A stretch of DNA of 29,719 nt. It comes from UBA6770 sp965660875 (GTDB taxonomy: Bacteria > Bacteroidota > Bacteroidia > Flavobacteriales_G > Salibacteraceae). A model generated the notes under the pieces. It was given only the letters and a program-made list of their open reading frames with translations, was not told the origin of the DNA and made no database searches. Of this stretch, positions 1 through 8,092 are shown in pieces. Positions within the stretch are counted from its first letter, which is position 1, and every line of letters starts with the position of its first letter. Made by a program: the position numbers and the translations under genes. The DNA is taken from the NCBI GenBank assembly GCA_965660875.1, contig CBFIBQ010000038.1:1-29719 (forward strand), read 5' to 3'.

Positions 1-923
1 TGAGGAATATTTAGATAATGCATCAATTTAAGTTCAATAGAATCGTGCGGGTTGTAGGCAAGAAAAGAATTGATAAATTCTCGGTAAGTCATATTCTCAC
101 TACCTTCTATCTTGTAGCTATCATCGGTAGCGCCAAGTTTCACAAACGCATCCCATGCTCTTGAAAACCCAGGCCGTCTCAAAGTACCGCGATAAATTGT
201 TGGAATTTCATCCAATCCATACACTGAGCGATACCCCAAGGAGTCTCGGTTTGCATAACCTTCAAAACGCCCATATCCTTCAATGGTGATATATTCAGTA
301 CGTCTGAATAGTTGGTGGTAAGGGATGTATTTATACTGTCCTTCTTGAATGAATTTTGCCGCTCCGCCCTGACCTGCCAAAACCACATTTCTGGGGTTCC
401 ATGTAAATTTATAATTCCATGGGTTATTATCACTTTCCGGCGCTACAAGACCTCCCGTAAACGATTCAAACAACAGCAGCTTTCCTTTTTCCGAACGAAT
501 TCTATCGATTATTTTCATGGCCGACATGTGGTCAATTCCGGGGTCCACCCCCACCTCCATCATGATTGGAATACCAGCCTGTTTTGCAGCCGCGTTGAGC
601 GCTTCAATTTCTGGAGTTAAATAAGATGCCGTAACAGCCGGTCTTTTGTGTTTAATACATTCTTCAAGCACTGCTGCGTGAAACCTTGCGGGAAACATGG
701 AAATAATAAGGTCGTTTTCTGGAATCAATTCCTTCCATTCTTCATCGTGTTTTGGTTCAATAATGACCACCCGTTGGTAATTCTTCGTTTTCTCTTTAAC
801 AAAGTCTGAAAATCGCTCAACGACAGTGAGTTGCCAGTCTTCTTTAGCAGCCTGTTCTAATAAATATTTTATTAAATTGGAACTGGATCGGCCAGCTCCT
901 AAAAGCAAAATTTTCTTTGGCAT
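1..923 (-). CDS. Saccharopine dehydrogenase family protein (3' end outside window)
   Basis: The minus strand reads open from an ATG at 923 to the window edge, giving about 307 residues without a stop, so the C-terminus is missing. The protein starts MPKKILLLGAGRSSS, a glycine-rich Rossmann nucleotide-binding motif. Later it has an MMEVGVDPGIDHMSA segment and an IYRGTLRRPGFSRAWDAF segment, both characteristic of saccharopine dehydrogenase / saccharopine reductase C-terminal domains. Family members join or cleave lysine adducts with NAD(P) in lysine metabolism; in Bacteroidota the exact substrate is usually unproven. It is divergent from the DUF4476 gene, with 61 bp between starts. I recognise the family confidently but not the direction of the reaction. 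Confidence 0.88.
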   Translation of the reverse strand, partial: MPKKILLLGAGRSSSNLIKYLLEQAAKEDWQLTVVERFSDFVKEKTKNYQRVVIIEPKHDEEWKELIPENDLIISMFPARFHAAVLEECIKHKRPAVTASYLTPEIEALNAAAKQAGIPIMMEVGVDPGIDHMSAMKIIDRIRSEKGKLLLFESFTGGLVAPESDNNPWNYKFTWNPRNVVLAGQGGAAKFIQEGQYKYIPYHQLFRRTEYITIEGYGRFEGYANRDSLGYRSVYGLDEIPTIYRGTLRRPGFSRAWDAFVKLGATDDSYKIEGSENMTYREFINSFLAYNPHDSIELKLMHYLNIP

Positions 924-953
924 AAATTCTGTTATTGAGACATTTTATCTTTA

Positions 954-961
954 TACATTTG
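954..961 (+). promoter_or_regulatory. Bacteroidota -7 element (TACATTTG) for the DUF4476 gene
   Basis: TACATTTG matches TAnnTTTG exactly and ends 23 nt before the ATG at 985. This is the same spacing as the element in front of pckA. A TTG occurs at 935-937 but is closer (16 nt) than the usual -33 spacing, so the upstream half is uncertain. Confidence 0.55.
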
Positions 962-984
962 ATCTAACAAAAAAATAAAACATT

Positions 985-1944
985 ATGAAACATTTTATAA
1001 TTCTTTCAGTATTCGCTCTTTTTAATGCTCTAGGTCTTTTTGCTCAGCGTGATTTACTAGTTTTTTCTGACGACGGAATGAAGTTCAAGTTAGAAGTTAA
1101 TGGAGTGATTCAAAACAACGAGCCAACAACCAACGTTAAAGTTGCAGACATCTCCCAAGAATTTGTGACTGTGCGTGTAATTTTCGCAGATGAAAATTTT
1201 CCACCACTTAAAAAGTCTTTCACACTGGTCCAAAATATGGAAACCTCAGCCAAGCTGACCTTAAAGAAAGGCCAGTACAAATTACGCTACAATGGACAGA
1301 CTCCTATCTCAAGAGCGGTAACACCAAATCAAACCGTAATTAACTACGGGGAAGAACCTGTTGCGGTAAGTCAGCCAGTAGCGGAACCTACTCCCGCACC
1401 AGCAGCATCTACTACCACCACTACGACTACAATTAAGACAACAGAAGCTCCGGCTAATGGCGAAAACGTGAGTATGAATGTAAATATTGGCGGGCAAAAC
1501 ATAGGCATTTCTACCTCGATGACGGGCATGGAAACGACAGCTTCTTCTACAGTTACAAGCTCAACAACTACCACAACTACTACTCAAACAAATCAGCCAG
1601 TAAACACCCCAGCACCTGCACAACCTGCCGAAACCGTTTCAAGTGGCGGCTGCGACAGTCCAATGCCCACTGGTGACTTTAGCTCTGCTTTAAGTTCAAT
1701 GGATTCTAAATCTTTTGAGGACTCAAAAATGACTTTAGCTAAACAGTTTACAAAAGCAAATTGCCTAAGCGCTAACCAAATAAAATTAGTAATGCAAAAG
1801 TTTACTTACGAAGAGTCGAAATTGGAGTATGCGAAATTTGCCTATCCTTATTGTATGGATCAACCGAGTTATTACAAAGTAAACGACGCATTTAAGTTTG
1901 AATTAACCATTGACGATTTAAATGAATTCCTTGAAACACAGTAA
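985..1944 (+). CDS. Secreted DUF4476 domain protein with Thr-rich linkers
   Basis: 319 residues. Residues 1-20 form a signal peptide ending LGLFAQ, so the product is exported. Residues 21-110 form a beta-rich N-terminal domain. Residues 125-220 are low-complexity Pro/Ala/Thr sequence containing two separate runs of six or more consecutive threonines (about 143-149 and 194-200) around a short MNVNIGGQNIGIS segment. Residues 223-319 match DUF4476 (GDFSSALSSM, SFEDSKMTLAKQF, CLSANQIKLVMQKFTYEESKLEYAKFAY). DUF4476 has no known biochemical function and is common in exported Bacteroidota proteins. The next gene follows closely or overlaps slightly, suggesting cotranscription. Family assignment is confident; function is unknown. 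Confidence 0.88.
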   Translation: MKHFIILSVFALFNALGLFAQRDLLVFSDDGMKFKLEVNGVIQNNEPTTNVKVADISQEFVTVRVIFADENFPPLKKSFTLVQNMETSAKLTLKKGQYKLRYNGQTPISRAVTPNQTVINYGEEPVAVSQPVAEPTPAPAASTTTTTTTIKTTEAPANGENVSMNVNIGGQNIGISTSMTGMETTASSTVTSSTTTTTTTQTNQPVNTPAPAQPAETVSSGGCDSPMPTGDFSSALSSMDSKSFEDSKMTLAKQFTKANCLSANQIKLVMQKFTYEESKLEYAKFAYPYCMDQPSYYKVNDAFKFELTIDDLNEFLETQ

Positions 1945-1960
1945 CCCATTTAGGACATAT

Positions 1961-2350
1961 ATGATAATTGGAACGGTGAGCCTTTTGCTCGCCGTTTGTT
2001 TTGGTGCGCTCGGCGCACATGCTCTAAAATCGGTGTTATCTCCGGAGCAACTATTGAGTTTTGAAACAGGGGTGCGTTATCAATTCCTACATGGGCTGGC
2101 TATCTTGTTTTTACCTAGTCTTGATGGCTATTTCAAGCAAAAAACAATAAAAACTACAGCGTTGCTTTTTTCGCTCGGGATATTGCTTTTCTCATTTTCA
2201 ATTTACCTTCTAAACCTACGGGAATTACTGGAAATGCCCTCCTTAAAAATTTTAGGTCCAGTAACTCCAATTGGTGGGTTGCTATTTATTACTGGGTGGT
2301 CAGTACTGCTAATTGCCTTAGCCAGGAACAAGTTTTTGGTTAAAAAATAG
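1961..2350 (+). CDS. DUF423 family small membrane protein
   Basis: From ATG 1961 the product has 129 residues and begins MIIGTVSLLLAVCFGALGAHAL, the hallmark DUF423 start (hydrophobic helix followed by GA-GAHAL). Three more hydrophobic helices follow (about 46-56, 68-87 and 103-122), so it is an inner-membrane protein of four segments; function unknown. An in-frame ATG at 1922 would add 13 residues and overlap the DUF4476 gene by 23 nt. I prefer 1961 because AGGA lies 5 nt upstream, the helix begins at once, and the length fits the family, but the longer form cannot be excluded. Confidence 0.85.
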   Translation: MIIGTVSLLLAVCFGALGAHALKSVLSPEQLLSFETGVRYQFLHGLAILFLPSLDGYFKQKTIKTTALLFSLGILLFSFSIYLLNLRELLEMPSLKILGPVTPIGGLLFITGWSVLLIALARNKFLVKK

Positions 2351-2370
2351 CTTCATGTTCTATTTTTTTT
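2342..2370 (+). terminator. AT-rich terminator-like hairpin after the DUF423 gene
   Basis: AAAAAATAG (2342-2350, containing the stop codon) can pair with CTATTTTTT (2360-2368) around a 9-nt loop and is followed by further T residues. The stem is nearly all A-T, so termination may be weak. Confidence 0.4.
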
Positions 2371-2439
2371 CAACGGTAAATAAGGGGAATTGTTAACAAT
2401 CCATATTAAGTTATTATTAAGCAAAATAATTTATAGCGT

Positions 2440-2447
2440 TACATTTG
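2440..2447 (+). promoter_or_regulatory. Bacteroidota -7 element (TACATTTG) for pckA
   Basis: TACATTTG matches TAnnTTTG and ends 23 nt before the ATG at 2471, giving an A/T-rich leader. No convincing TTG -33 partner is visible at the usual distance. Confidence 0.6.
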
Positions 2448-2470
2448 TATTTCAATTATCTAAACTTTAA

Positions 2471-4087
2471 ATGATGAACGAAAAAGGACTGAAAGCAGAT
2501 AATGCGACAGTTGAATCGTACGGTATCAAAGACGCTACCGCACATTGGAATTTAGACCCAGCAGTACTGAGTAAAATTGCCGTTGATTTAGGTCAGGCAG
2601 AAGAAACAAGTACTGGGGCTATTACGGTAGACACAGGAGAATTTACAGGACGGTCCCCAAAGGACCGTTTTATCGTTAAGGACGCCATAACTGAGGATGC
2701 GATTTGGTGGGGTGATATCAATATCCCTTTCGACTCAGAAGCATTTGACAAACTTTACGACAAAGTAATAGATTATCTTTCTGGAAAAGAAATCTATGTG
2801 CGTGATGCCATTGCTTGTGCGGACCCTGCATACAAAATGAACTTGCGCGTTGTAAATGAATACCCTTGGTCGAATATGTTCGTGTACAACATGTTCATTC
2901 GTCCAACTGAAGAAGAAGTTATGGCTTTTGACCCGGAGTGGACAGTAATCAATGCTCCAGGGTTTATGGCAGATCCTGCCATTGATGGAACTCGGCAGCA
3001 CAACTTTGCCATTTTGAACTTCACTCGCAAAATTGCTTTGGTTGGCGGAACCGGTTATACTGGTGAAATCAAAAAAGGTATTTTCTCTGCGTTGAACTTC
3101 ATTCTGCCGCACCAAAAGAATACCTTAAGCATGCACTGTTCGGCAAATATTGGTGCAGATGGAGATACTGCAATTTTCTTCGGGCTTTCAGGAACTGGAA
3201 AAACTACGTTATCGGCTGACCCAAATCGCAGACTTATTGGTGACGATGAGCACGGCTGGAGCGATGAAAATTCGGTATTTAACTTTGAGGGCGGTTGCTA
3301 TGCAAAAGTAATTGACCTTTCTGCAGAAAAAGAGCCGGACATTTTTAAAGCCATAAAGCCGGGTGCCTTACTTGAAAACGTTCGTTTTAAGCCGGGTACC
3401 AACGAAGTGGATTTTGAGAACACTTCGGTGACTGAAAATACAAGAGTATCTTATCCAATTTATCACATCGATAACATTGCGAAGCCGTCTATCGGTCACA
3501 ACCCTAAAAATATTTTCTTTTTAACTTGTGATGCGTTTGGCGTTTTACCTCCGATATCTAAAATGACTCCAGGTCAAGCGGCTTATCACTTCATTTCTGG
3601 GTACACGGCTAAAGTTGCGGGAACAGAGGCTGGAATTACGGAACCTGTAACTGCATTCTCGGCATGTTTTGGCGCTCCATTTATGCCCCTTCACCCAACA
3701 GCTTACGGTGAAATGTTGAGTCGAAAAATGGAAGAAAACGGCGTAAACGTTTGGTTGGTGAATACCGGTTGGTCTGGTGGTTCATACGGTGTAGGCGAAA
3801 GAATGAGTTTGAAAATCACTCGAGCACTTATCACAGCAGCATTAACTGAAGAGTTAGAAAATGTAAACTACGAAACGCATGAAGTTTTTGGGTTGAATTA
3901 CCCAACACATTGTCCAAATGTACCTGATGGTGTGCTTGACCCAAGAGGCACTTGGGAAGACAAAGCGGCTTACGATAAAAAAGCAAACGAATTGGCTGCC
4001 AAGTTTGTAAACAACTTCAAGCAATTTGCTGATAACGCTAATGATGAAATTTTAGCAGCTTCACCTAAGGTAAAAGCAGAAGCTTAA
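2471..4087 (+). CDS. pckA: Phosphoenolpyruvate carboxykinase (ATP)
   Basis: 538 residues, the usual length for bacterial ATP-type PEPCK. It converts oxaloacetate and ATP to phosphoenolpyruvate, ADP and CO2, the entry step of gluconeogenesis; it is cytosolic. Visible signatures are EFTGRSPKDRF (Arg61, substrate binding), GYTGEIKKG, LSMHCSAN (His222), the kinase P-loop GLSGTGKTT (238-246) and the metal site LIGDDEHGW (Asp258/Asp259). The P-loop of this form contacts ATP; GTP-type enzymes differ in sequence. The first two codons are both ATG, so the start could be 2474. It has its own promoter-like element and a strong 3' terminator, so it is probably monocistronic. Confidence 0.97.
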   Translation: MMNEKGLKADNATVESYGIKDATAHWNLDPAVLSKIAVDLGQAEETSTGAITVDTGEFTGRSPKDRFIVKDAITEDAIWWGDINIPFDSEAFDKLYDKVIDYLSGKEIYVRDAIACADPAYKMNLRVVNEYPWSNMFVYNMFIRPTEEEVMAFDPEWTVINAPGFMADPAIDGTRQHNFAILNFTRKIALVGGTGYTGEIKKGIFSALNFILPHQKNTLSMHCSANIGADGDTAIFFGLSGTGKTTLSADPNRRLIGDDEHGWSDENSVFNFEGGCYAKVIDLSAEKEPDIFKAIKPGALLENVRFKPGTNEVDFENTSVTENTRVSYPIYHIDNIAKPSIGHNPKNIFFLTCDAFGVLPPISKMTPGQAAYHFISGYTAKVAGTEAGITEPVTAFSACFGAPFMPLHPTAYGEMLSRKMEENGVNVWLVNTGWSGGSYGVGERMSLKITRALITAALTEELENVNYETHEVFGLNYPTHCPNVPDGVLDPRGTWEDKAAYDKKANELAAKFVNNFKQFADNANDEILAASPKVKAEA

Positions 4088-4108
4088 TTTCGAACACATA
4101 TTGTATTT

Positions 4109-4142
4109 AAAAAACTCTGCTCACTTGAGCGGAGTTTTTTTT
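4109..4142 (+). terminator. Intrinsic terminator after pckA
   Basis: ACTCTGCTC (4114-4122), loop ACTT, GAGCGGAGT (4127-4135) forms a 9-bp stem with one T-G pair, followed by a run of eight T and preceded by a run of A. It starts about 25 nt after the pckA stop. The flanking A and T tracts could let it work in both directions. Confidence 0.85.
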
Positions 4143-4151
4143 GCGCTAAAC

Positions 4152-4159
4152 ATTACCTT
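4152..4159 (+). promoter_or_regulatory. TACCTTCG -7-like element abutting the rsmE start
   Basis: TACCTTCG is a TAnnTTYG variant that ends only 6 nt before the rsmE ATG (4166), implying a leaderless or nearly leaderless transcript. A TTG at 4125-4127 is 24 nt upstream, slightly longer than typical -33/-7 spacing. The same octamer occurs upstream of hisS and at 29645. Confidence 0.45.
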
Positions 4160-4165
4160 CGCTCC

Positions 4166-4861
4166 ATGCACAAAATCTATGCTGATTTTCCCATTACCGG
4201 AAACCTGACACTCTCCGAAGAAGAATCTAAACACCTATGCAAAGTGATGCGTAAAACGGAGGGAGATCAGGTTCTTGTGCTGGATGGAAAAGGACAAAGA
4301 GCTGTTGCTGAAATTACTGTGGCACACCCTAAAAAAGCCGAAGTCACCATAATATCAACTGAATCGGAAAAGCAACGGAGTAAAACCTACTTGACCATTG
4401 CCATTGCCCCAACCAAAAACCTGAGTCGCATGGAGTACTTTGTTGAAAAAGCGACTGAACTTGGAGTAGACCGAATAGTGCCAGTTCTATGTCATCAAAG
4501 CGAGCGCAGGGTATTAAAAACGGAACGATTAAAAAAGGTTGCCATTGCGGCTATGAAACAATCGGGACAATTGTTTTTGCCGGCCATAGATGAATTAACG
4601 CCAATTAAAGAGTTTATTTCCATCTCGGAAAACGGGTTTATAGCCCATTGCCCCAATCATAAAACGAATCCTCAGTTACTAAATGAAGTTAAGAATCAAG
4701 CGAATGCAACCATTCTTATTGGACCCGAGGGAGATTTCACTGAGGAAGAGGTTAACTTCGCTTTGGACAATGGGTACAAAACAGTAAGTCTGGGGAATTC
4801 AATTTTAAGAACCGAAACCGCTGGAGTGTATGCTTGTTCCATTATAAATGCATTGAGTTGA
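4166..4861 (+). CDS. rsmE: 16S rRNA (uracil-1498-N3)-methyltransferase RsmE
   Basis: 231 residues, normal for RsmE. It methylates N3 of U1498 in helix 44 of 16S rRNA with S-adenosylmethionine on the assembled 30S subunit. The N-terminal PUA-like domain is at 1-70. The C-terminal SPOUT domain carries the knot signatures IAPTKNLSRMEYFVEKATELGV, RSERR-type HQSERRV (110-116), IGPEGDF (185-191) and SLGNSILRTETA (208-219). It follows the pckA terminator and overlaps the downstream DUF4159 gene by 4 nt, so translation of the two is probably coupled. Confidence 0.96.
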   Translation: MHKIYADFPITGNLTLSEEESKHLCKVMRKTEGDQVLVLDGKGQRAVAEITVAHPKKAEVTIISTESEKQRSKTYLTIAIAPTKNLSRMEYFVEKATELGVDRIVPVLCHQSERRVLKTERLKKVAIAAMKQSGQLFLPAIDELTPIKEFISISENGFIAHCPNHKTNPQLLNEVKNQANATILIGPEGDFTEEEVNFALDNGYKTVSLGNSILRTETAGVYACSIINALS

Positions 4862-5523
4862 AAATACTTCTTACCCTTTTTTCAATAGTACTCTCGATTG
4901 GGCTGCAGGCTCAGCAGACACAAATTGCATTGGTGAAATACAACGGCGGTGGAGATTGGTATGCCAATTTGGAGACTTCGTTACCGAATCTTATTGAATT
5001 CTGTAACCAATCCATCCAAACCGATTTAAGTCCAGAACAAGCGATTGTTGAAGTAGGCAGTTCAGAATTGTTCAACTATCCGCTGATTCACCTTACCGGA
5101 CATGGGAATGTGATATTCAACGACGCCGAAATTGAAAACTTGAGAAACTACCTTATGGGAGGCGGATTCTTACACATTGATGACAATTACGGCTTAGACA
5201 AATTTATTCGTCCGCAAATGAAACGCGTTTTTCCAGAGTATGACTTTGTGGAAATTCCTTTCAATCATCCAATTTACCACCAGAAATTCAACTTCAATAA
5301 TGGACTCCCAAAAATTCACGAACACGACAACGGTTACCCCAAAGGCTACGGTATAGTGCATAAAGGTCGCTTGGTTTGCTTCTACTCATTTGAATGTGAT
5401 TTAGGCGATGGCTGGGAAGATCAAAGTATACACAACGACCCACAAGAAAAAAGGCTGCAAGCGTTGCGCATGGGCGCTAATATTGTAGAGTACGTTTTTA
5501 AAGGTGCAGGATTGGAGCAATAG
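4858..5523 (+). CDS. Exported DUF4159 protein (TTG start)
   Basis: I place the start at TTG 4858, which overlaps the rsmE stop as TTGA. From there the protein reads (M)KILLTLFSIVLSIGLQAQQ, a clean signal peptide cut after QA, and about 221 residues follow in total. A start at ATG 4834 would put a charged MFHYKCIE in front of the signal sequence and deeper inside rsmE, which is less likely. The mature part matches DUF4159: IALVKYNGGGDWYANLETSL, LIHLTGHGNVIFND, LMGGGFLHIDDNYGLDKFIR and RLQALRMGANIVEYV. The fold resembles flavodoxin/GATase-like glycine-rich loops; function is unknown. It converges on the GIY-YIG gene. Confidence 0.88.
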   Translation: MKILLTLFSIVLSIGLQAQQTQIALVKYNGGGDWYANLETSLPNLIEFCNQSIQTDLSPEQAIVEVGSSELFNYPLIHLTGHGNVIFNDAEIENLRNYLMGGGFLHIDDNYGLDKFIRPQMKRVFPEYDFVEIPFNHPIYHQKFNFNNGLPKIHEHDNGYPKGYGIVHKGRLVCFYSFECDLGDGWEDQSIHNDPQEKRLQALRMGANIVEYVFKGAGLEQ

Positions 5524-5575
5524 TTTTAGCACCACTCAAATAATTATCAATCTGAAAGTTATCTGAGTTACTCTT

Positions 5576-6454
5576 CTATTTATTCAATTCCTCTTGCACT
5601 TGTTTAAAAGTCATACCTTTCTTATTTACCCATTCTTTAAAACCATTTGAATTACGACCAAGAACCATACTCGAAGCTGCACTAGGACTATTAAACACTG
5701 CATCTTCAGCAAAGATTAATTTTTCTCCATCAACCTTTAATATTTCAGTTTCTAGAAGTTTGCGTCTTAAATTTCTGTAGGTTTCTGTACAAGAATTTGA
5801 TAAACCTTTTTTGGCTTCACTGCCTTTAGGAACAATATATCCCTGATCGGTTTCTATTAATGTTGCTTCAAAGCTTTTTGTTCTAATAAAATAAGTTTCG
5901 TGGATCGTGTTACTAAGATGAGTTGGTTCGTCCGACCTACTTAAAACAGTTGATGAAATTAAAAAGTTAAATCCCATCACTGGTAATATCAATCTTATTT
6001 GCTCCAAGAAGTACTCCATATCCGATATGTCTGCTTCATGAAGAGTTGGAAGACCCGGCGTGTTTCCATTGTCTATTTGTGCGGTTTTCGCTTCAATAGC
6101 AATCTGTACTAATCTAGATTCTAAATATCTAATTTGTGTTTTTGTTAGCAGTTCATCCTTACTCACGAAAAAGATTAATTCTTTGAAATCTTTTTTCGGG
6201 TCAGTTAAATGCTGCTTGAGTCTAGCTCTAATATTTTCAGCTTCTCCTATATATATTTTTTCATCAAATGCCTTTTCCGTTGGGTCACCTTTCAAACAAT
6301 AAATACCAGGGTTATCAAATTCAGGTCTATTAAGAATTTTACTAACGGAGGCACGGGGACTATAAACAGCTTTACCAACCCAGTTTCCAATTTCCGAAAA
6401 GCGCGGACCGTAAGCCGTTCCATCGATCATATAAACTGTCAATTTCTTTCCCAT
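5576..6454 (-). CDS. GIY-YIG nuclease family protein with C-terminal DUF4357
   Basis: 292 residues. Residues 49-125 contain a GIY-YIG nuclease core: GIYCL (50-54), KIYIGEAENIRARLKQH (YIG at 68-70, Arg76/Arg78) and YLESRLVQIA with the likely metal-binding Glu112. Residues 236-277 match DUF4357 (SPSAASSMVLGRNSNGFKEW), a module often found at the end of GIY-YIG or restriction-related proteins. The N-terminal 45 residues are unassigned. The catalytic pattern looks intact, so a DNA endonuclease role is plausible; whether for repair or defence cannot be told. No methyltransferase or recombinase gene is nearby. It lies between conserved housekeeping genes as a single accessory gene, 34 nt downstream of hutH. 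Confidence 0.85.
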   Translation of the reverse strand: MGKKLTVYMIDGTAYGPRFSEIGNWVGKAVYSPRASVSKILNRPEFDNPGIYCLKGDPTEKAFDEKIYIGEAENIRARLKQHLTDPKKDFKELIFFVSKDELLTKTQIRYLESRLVQIAIEAKTAQIDNGNTPGLPTLHEADISDMEYFLEQIRLILPVMGFNFLISSTVLSRSDEPTHLSNTIHETYFIRTKSFEATLIETDQGYIVPKGSEAKKGLSNSCTETYRNLRRKLLETEILKVDGEKLIFAEDAVFNSPSAASSMVLGRNSNGFKEWVNKKGMTFKQVQEELNK

Positions 6455-6488
6455 ACACTGTGTATTATAATTGAACTTCTTTATAGCA

Positions 6489-7967
6489 CTACCTCAACAC
6501 AAAGGCTTCCGCCTCGCGCATCAAATCACTCAATACCTGGTCTTCCTCAACAAAAGGAACGACTTTTCGGAATTCGGCAATATATTCCTCAACACGAACC
6601 GACGATTTCAAAGGTCGTCTGAATTCCATAGCCTGTGCGCCATTCATAAGTTCAATACCTAAAACACGTTGTAGGTTTTTCACCACTTTATAGCATTTCG
6701 TAACTGAATTTGCGCCCATACTCACATGGTCTTCTTGTCCGTTGCTGCTGTCAATCGTATCTACCGATGAAGGCACACACAATTGTTTGTTCTGACTCAC
6801 AATGCTTGCCGCAGTGTATTGTGGAATCATAAACCCAGAATGCAAACCTGGTTTGGCCACCAAGTATGCCGGTAATCCTCTTGTTCCCGATACCAACTTG
6901 TAAGTTCTTCTTTCAGAAATGGAAGCCAACTCCGCACAAGCAATGGCCAACATATCAGATACCAACGCCAAAGGCTGACCGTGGAAATTACCACCAGAGA
7001 TAATCTTGTCTTTTTCGGGGAAAATCGTTGGGTTATCTGTTACCGCATTGATTTCATTTTCAATTACTTTTTCAATGTGCTTCAAAGTGTCTTTTGACGC
7101 TCCGTGCACTTGTGGGACACAGCGAAAGGAATACGGATCTTGAATGTGTTTCTTTTCTTGTTTGGCAATTTCGCTTCCCACCAAATATTGGCGTACATTT
7201 TTGGCTGTTTTCAGCTGGCCAGTATGATTTCGAATAATATGCAGGTCTTCATCAAACGGCTCTGAGCGACCGTCGAATGCCTCCAATGAAATAGTCGCAA
7301 TAAGGTCCGCCTTACCACTTAGGTTTTTGGCGTTTACAAAATTGTAAACCGAATAAGCACTCATGAATTGAGTTCCATTCAATAATGCCAATCCTTCTTT
7401 GCTTTTTAGTTCAATTGGTTCCCAACCAAATTCTTCCAATACTTCAGAGGCATGCATTCTTCTGCCTTGGTAATTTACTTCGCCCAGGCCAAGCAAGGGC
7501 AAACTCATATGAGCCAATGGAGCCAAATCGCCAGAAGCTCCTAACGAACCTTGTTGATAAACTACAGGTAAAATATCGTTGTTATAAAAATCCAACAAAC
7601 GGTGAACGGTTGCCAATTGAACGCCCGAATGGCCGTAACTCAATCCTTGAATTTTGAGCAACAACATGAGTTTTACAATCAATTGTGGCACTTCAGAACC
7701 CATACCGCAAGCATGCGACATCACTAGGTTCTTTTGCAACTCACCTAAATCTTCATTTGAAATGCTGGTGTCGCATAAGGAGCCAAAGCCGGTGTTGATG
7801 CCGTAAATCGGTTCAGTTGCTTCTGCTATTTTTTTGTCTAAATAATCGCGACAGATTTGAATGCGCTCCACTGCCCCATCGCTGAGTTCGATGTAGGCTT
7901 TAGTTTCAATAATTTCTTCAATTACTTCTAGCGTTAAACGATAACCTGAGATATTATAGACTTCCAT
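6489..7967 (-). CDS. hutH: Histidine ammonia-lyase
   Basis: 492 residues from the ATG at 7967 (MEVYNISGYRL). The frame stays open upstream to 8054, but that extension runs into repeat DNA and matches nothing in the family. The enzyme deaminates L-histidine to trans-urocanate. The self-forming MIO cofactor motif is GSLGASGDLAPL with Ala144-Ser145-Gly146. GINTGFG, NGTQFMSAY, FHGQPLALVSD and QEDHVSMGA are also present. No other hut genes (hutU, hutI, hutG) are in the window, so the rest of histidine breakdown must lie elsewhere. It follows hisS in the same direction across a 124-bp gap filled by two palindromic repeats. Confidence 0.96.
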   Translation of the reverse strand: MEVYNISGYRLTLEVIEEIIETKAYIELSDGAVERIQICRDYLDKKIAEATEPIYGINTGFGSLCDTSISNEDLGELQKNLVMSHACGMGSEVPQLIVKLMLLLKIQGLSYGHSGVQLATVHRLLDFYNNDILPVVYQQGSLGASGDLAPLAHMSLPLLGLGEVNYQGRRMHASEVLEEFGWEPIELKSKEGLALLNGTQFMSAYSVYNFVNAKNLSGKADLIATISLEAFDGRSEPFDEDLHIIRNHTGQLKTAKNVRQYLVGSEIAKQEKKHIQDPYSFRCVPQVHGASKDTLKHIEKVIENEINAVTDNPTIFPEKDKIISGGNFHGQPLALVSDMLAIACAELASISERRTYKLVSGTRGLPAYLVAKPGLHSGFMIPQYTAASIVSQNKQLCVPSSVDTIDSSNGQEDHVSMGANSVTKCYKVVKNLQRVLGIELMNGAQAMEFRRPLKSSVRVEEYIAEFRKVVPFVEEDQVLSDLMREAEAFVLR

Positions 7968-7984
7968 GTTTTTTTTAGTTTTTG

Positions 7985-8023
7985 TTCTCGATACATCTGC
8001 CACGGCGGACACTCGAACTGACA
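7985..8023 (-). repeat. Palindromic interspersed repeat, copy R1
   Basis: On the minus strand it reads TGTCAGTTCGAGTG, a 14-nt GC-rich centre, then TGTATCGAGAA. These termini match copies R2 (8036-8092) and R3 (10488-10530). R1 and R2 face each other in the hutH-hisS gap. Confidence 0.6.
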
Positions 8024-8035
8024 CTACCGAAAGCT

Positions 8036-8092
8036 TGTCACTTCGAGTGGTCAAGTTCAGATGGCAATCTGAATTTGAGTGTATTGAGAAGT
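8036..8092 (+). repeat. Palindromic interspersed repeat, copy R2
   Basis: It begins TGTCACTTCGAGTG and ends TGTATTGAGAAGT, with a perfect inner hairpin TTCAGAT-GGCA-ATCTGAA at 8055-8072. It runs into the hisS stop codon, so it forms part of the hisS mRNA 3' end and may stabilise or terminate it. Confidence 0.6.

Noticed and set aside
1371..1574. Valine-rich 67-residue minus-strand frame
   Set aside because: It is the antisense of the threonine-rich linkers of the DUF4476 gene (GGT/AGT complement of ACN codons), not a gene.
2735..3115. 126-residue minus-strand frame inside pckA
   Set aside because: Shadow of the highly conserved pckA coding sequence; no start context or family signature.
7968..8054. 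29-codon N-terminal extension of hutH
   Set aside because: The extension translates repeat R1 and its flank, and family members begin near MEVYNISGYRL; the ATG at 7967 is the better start.
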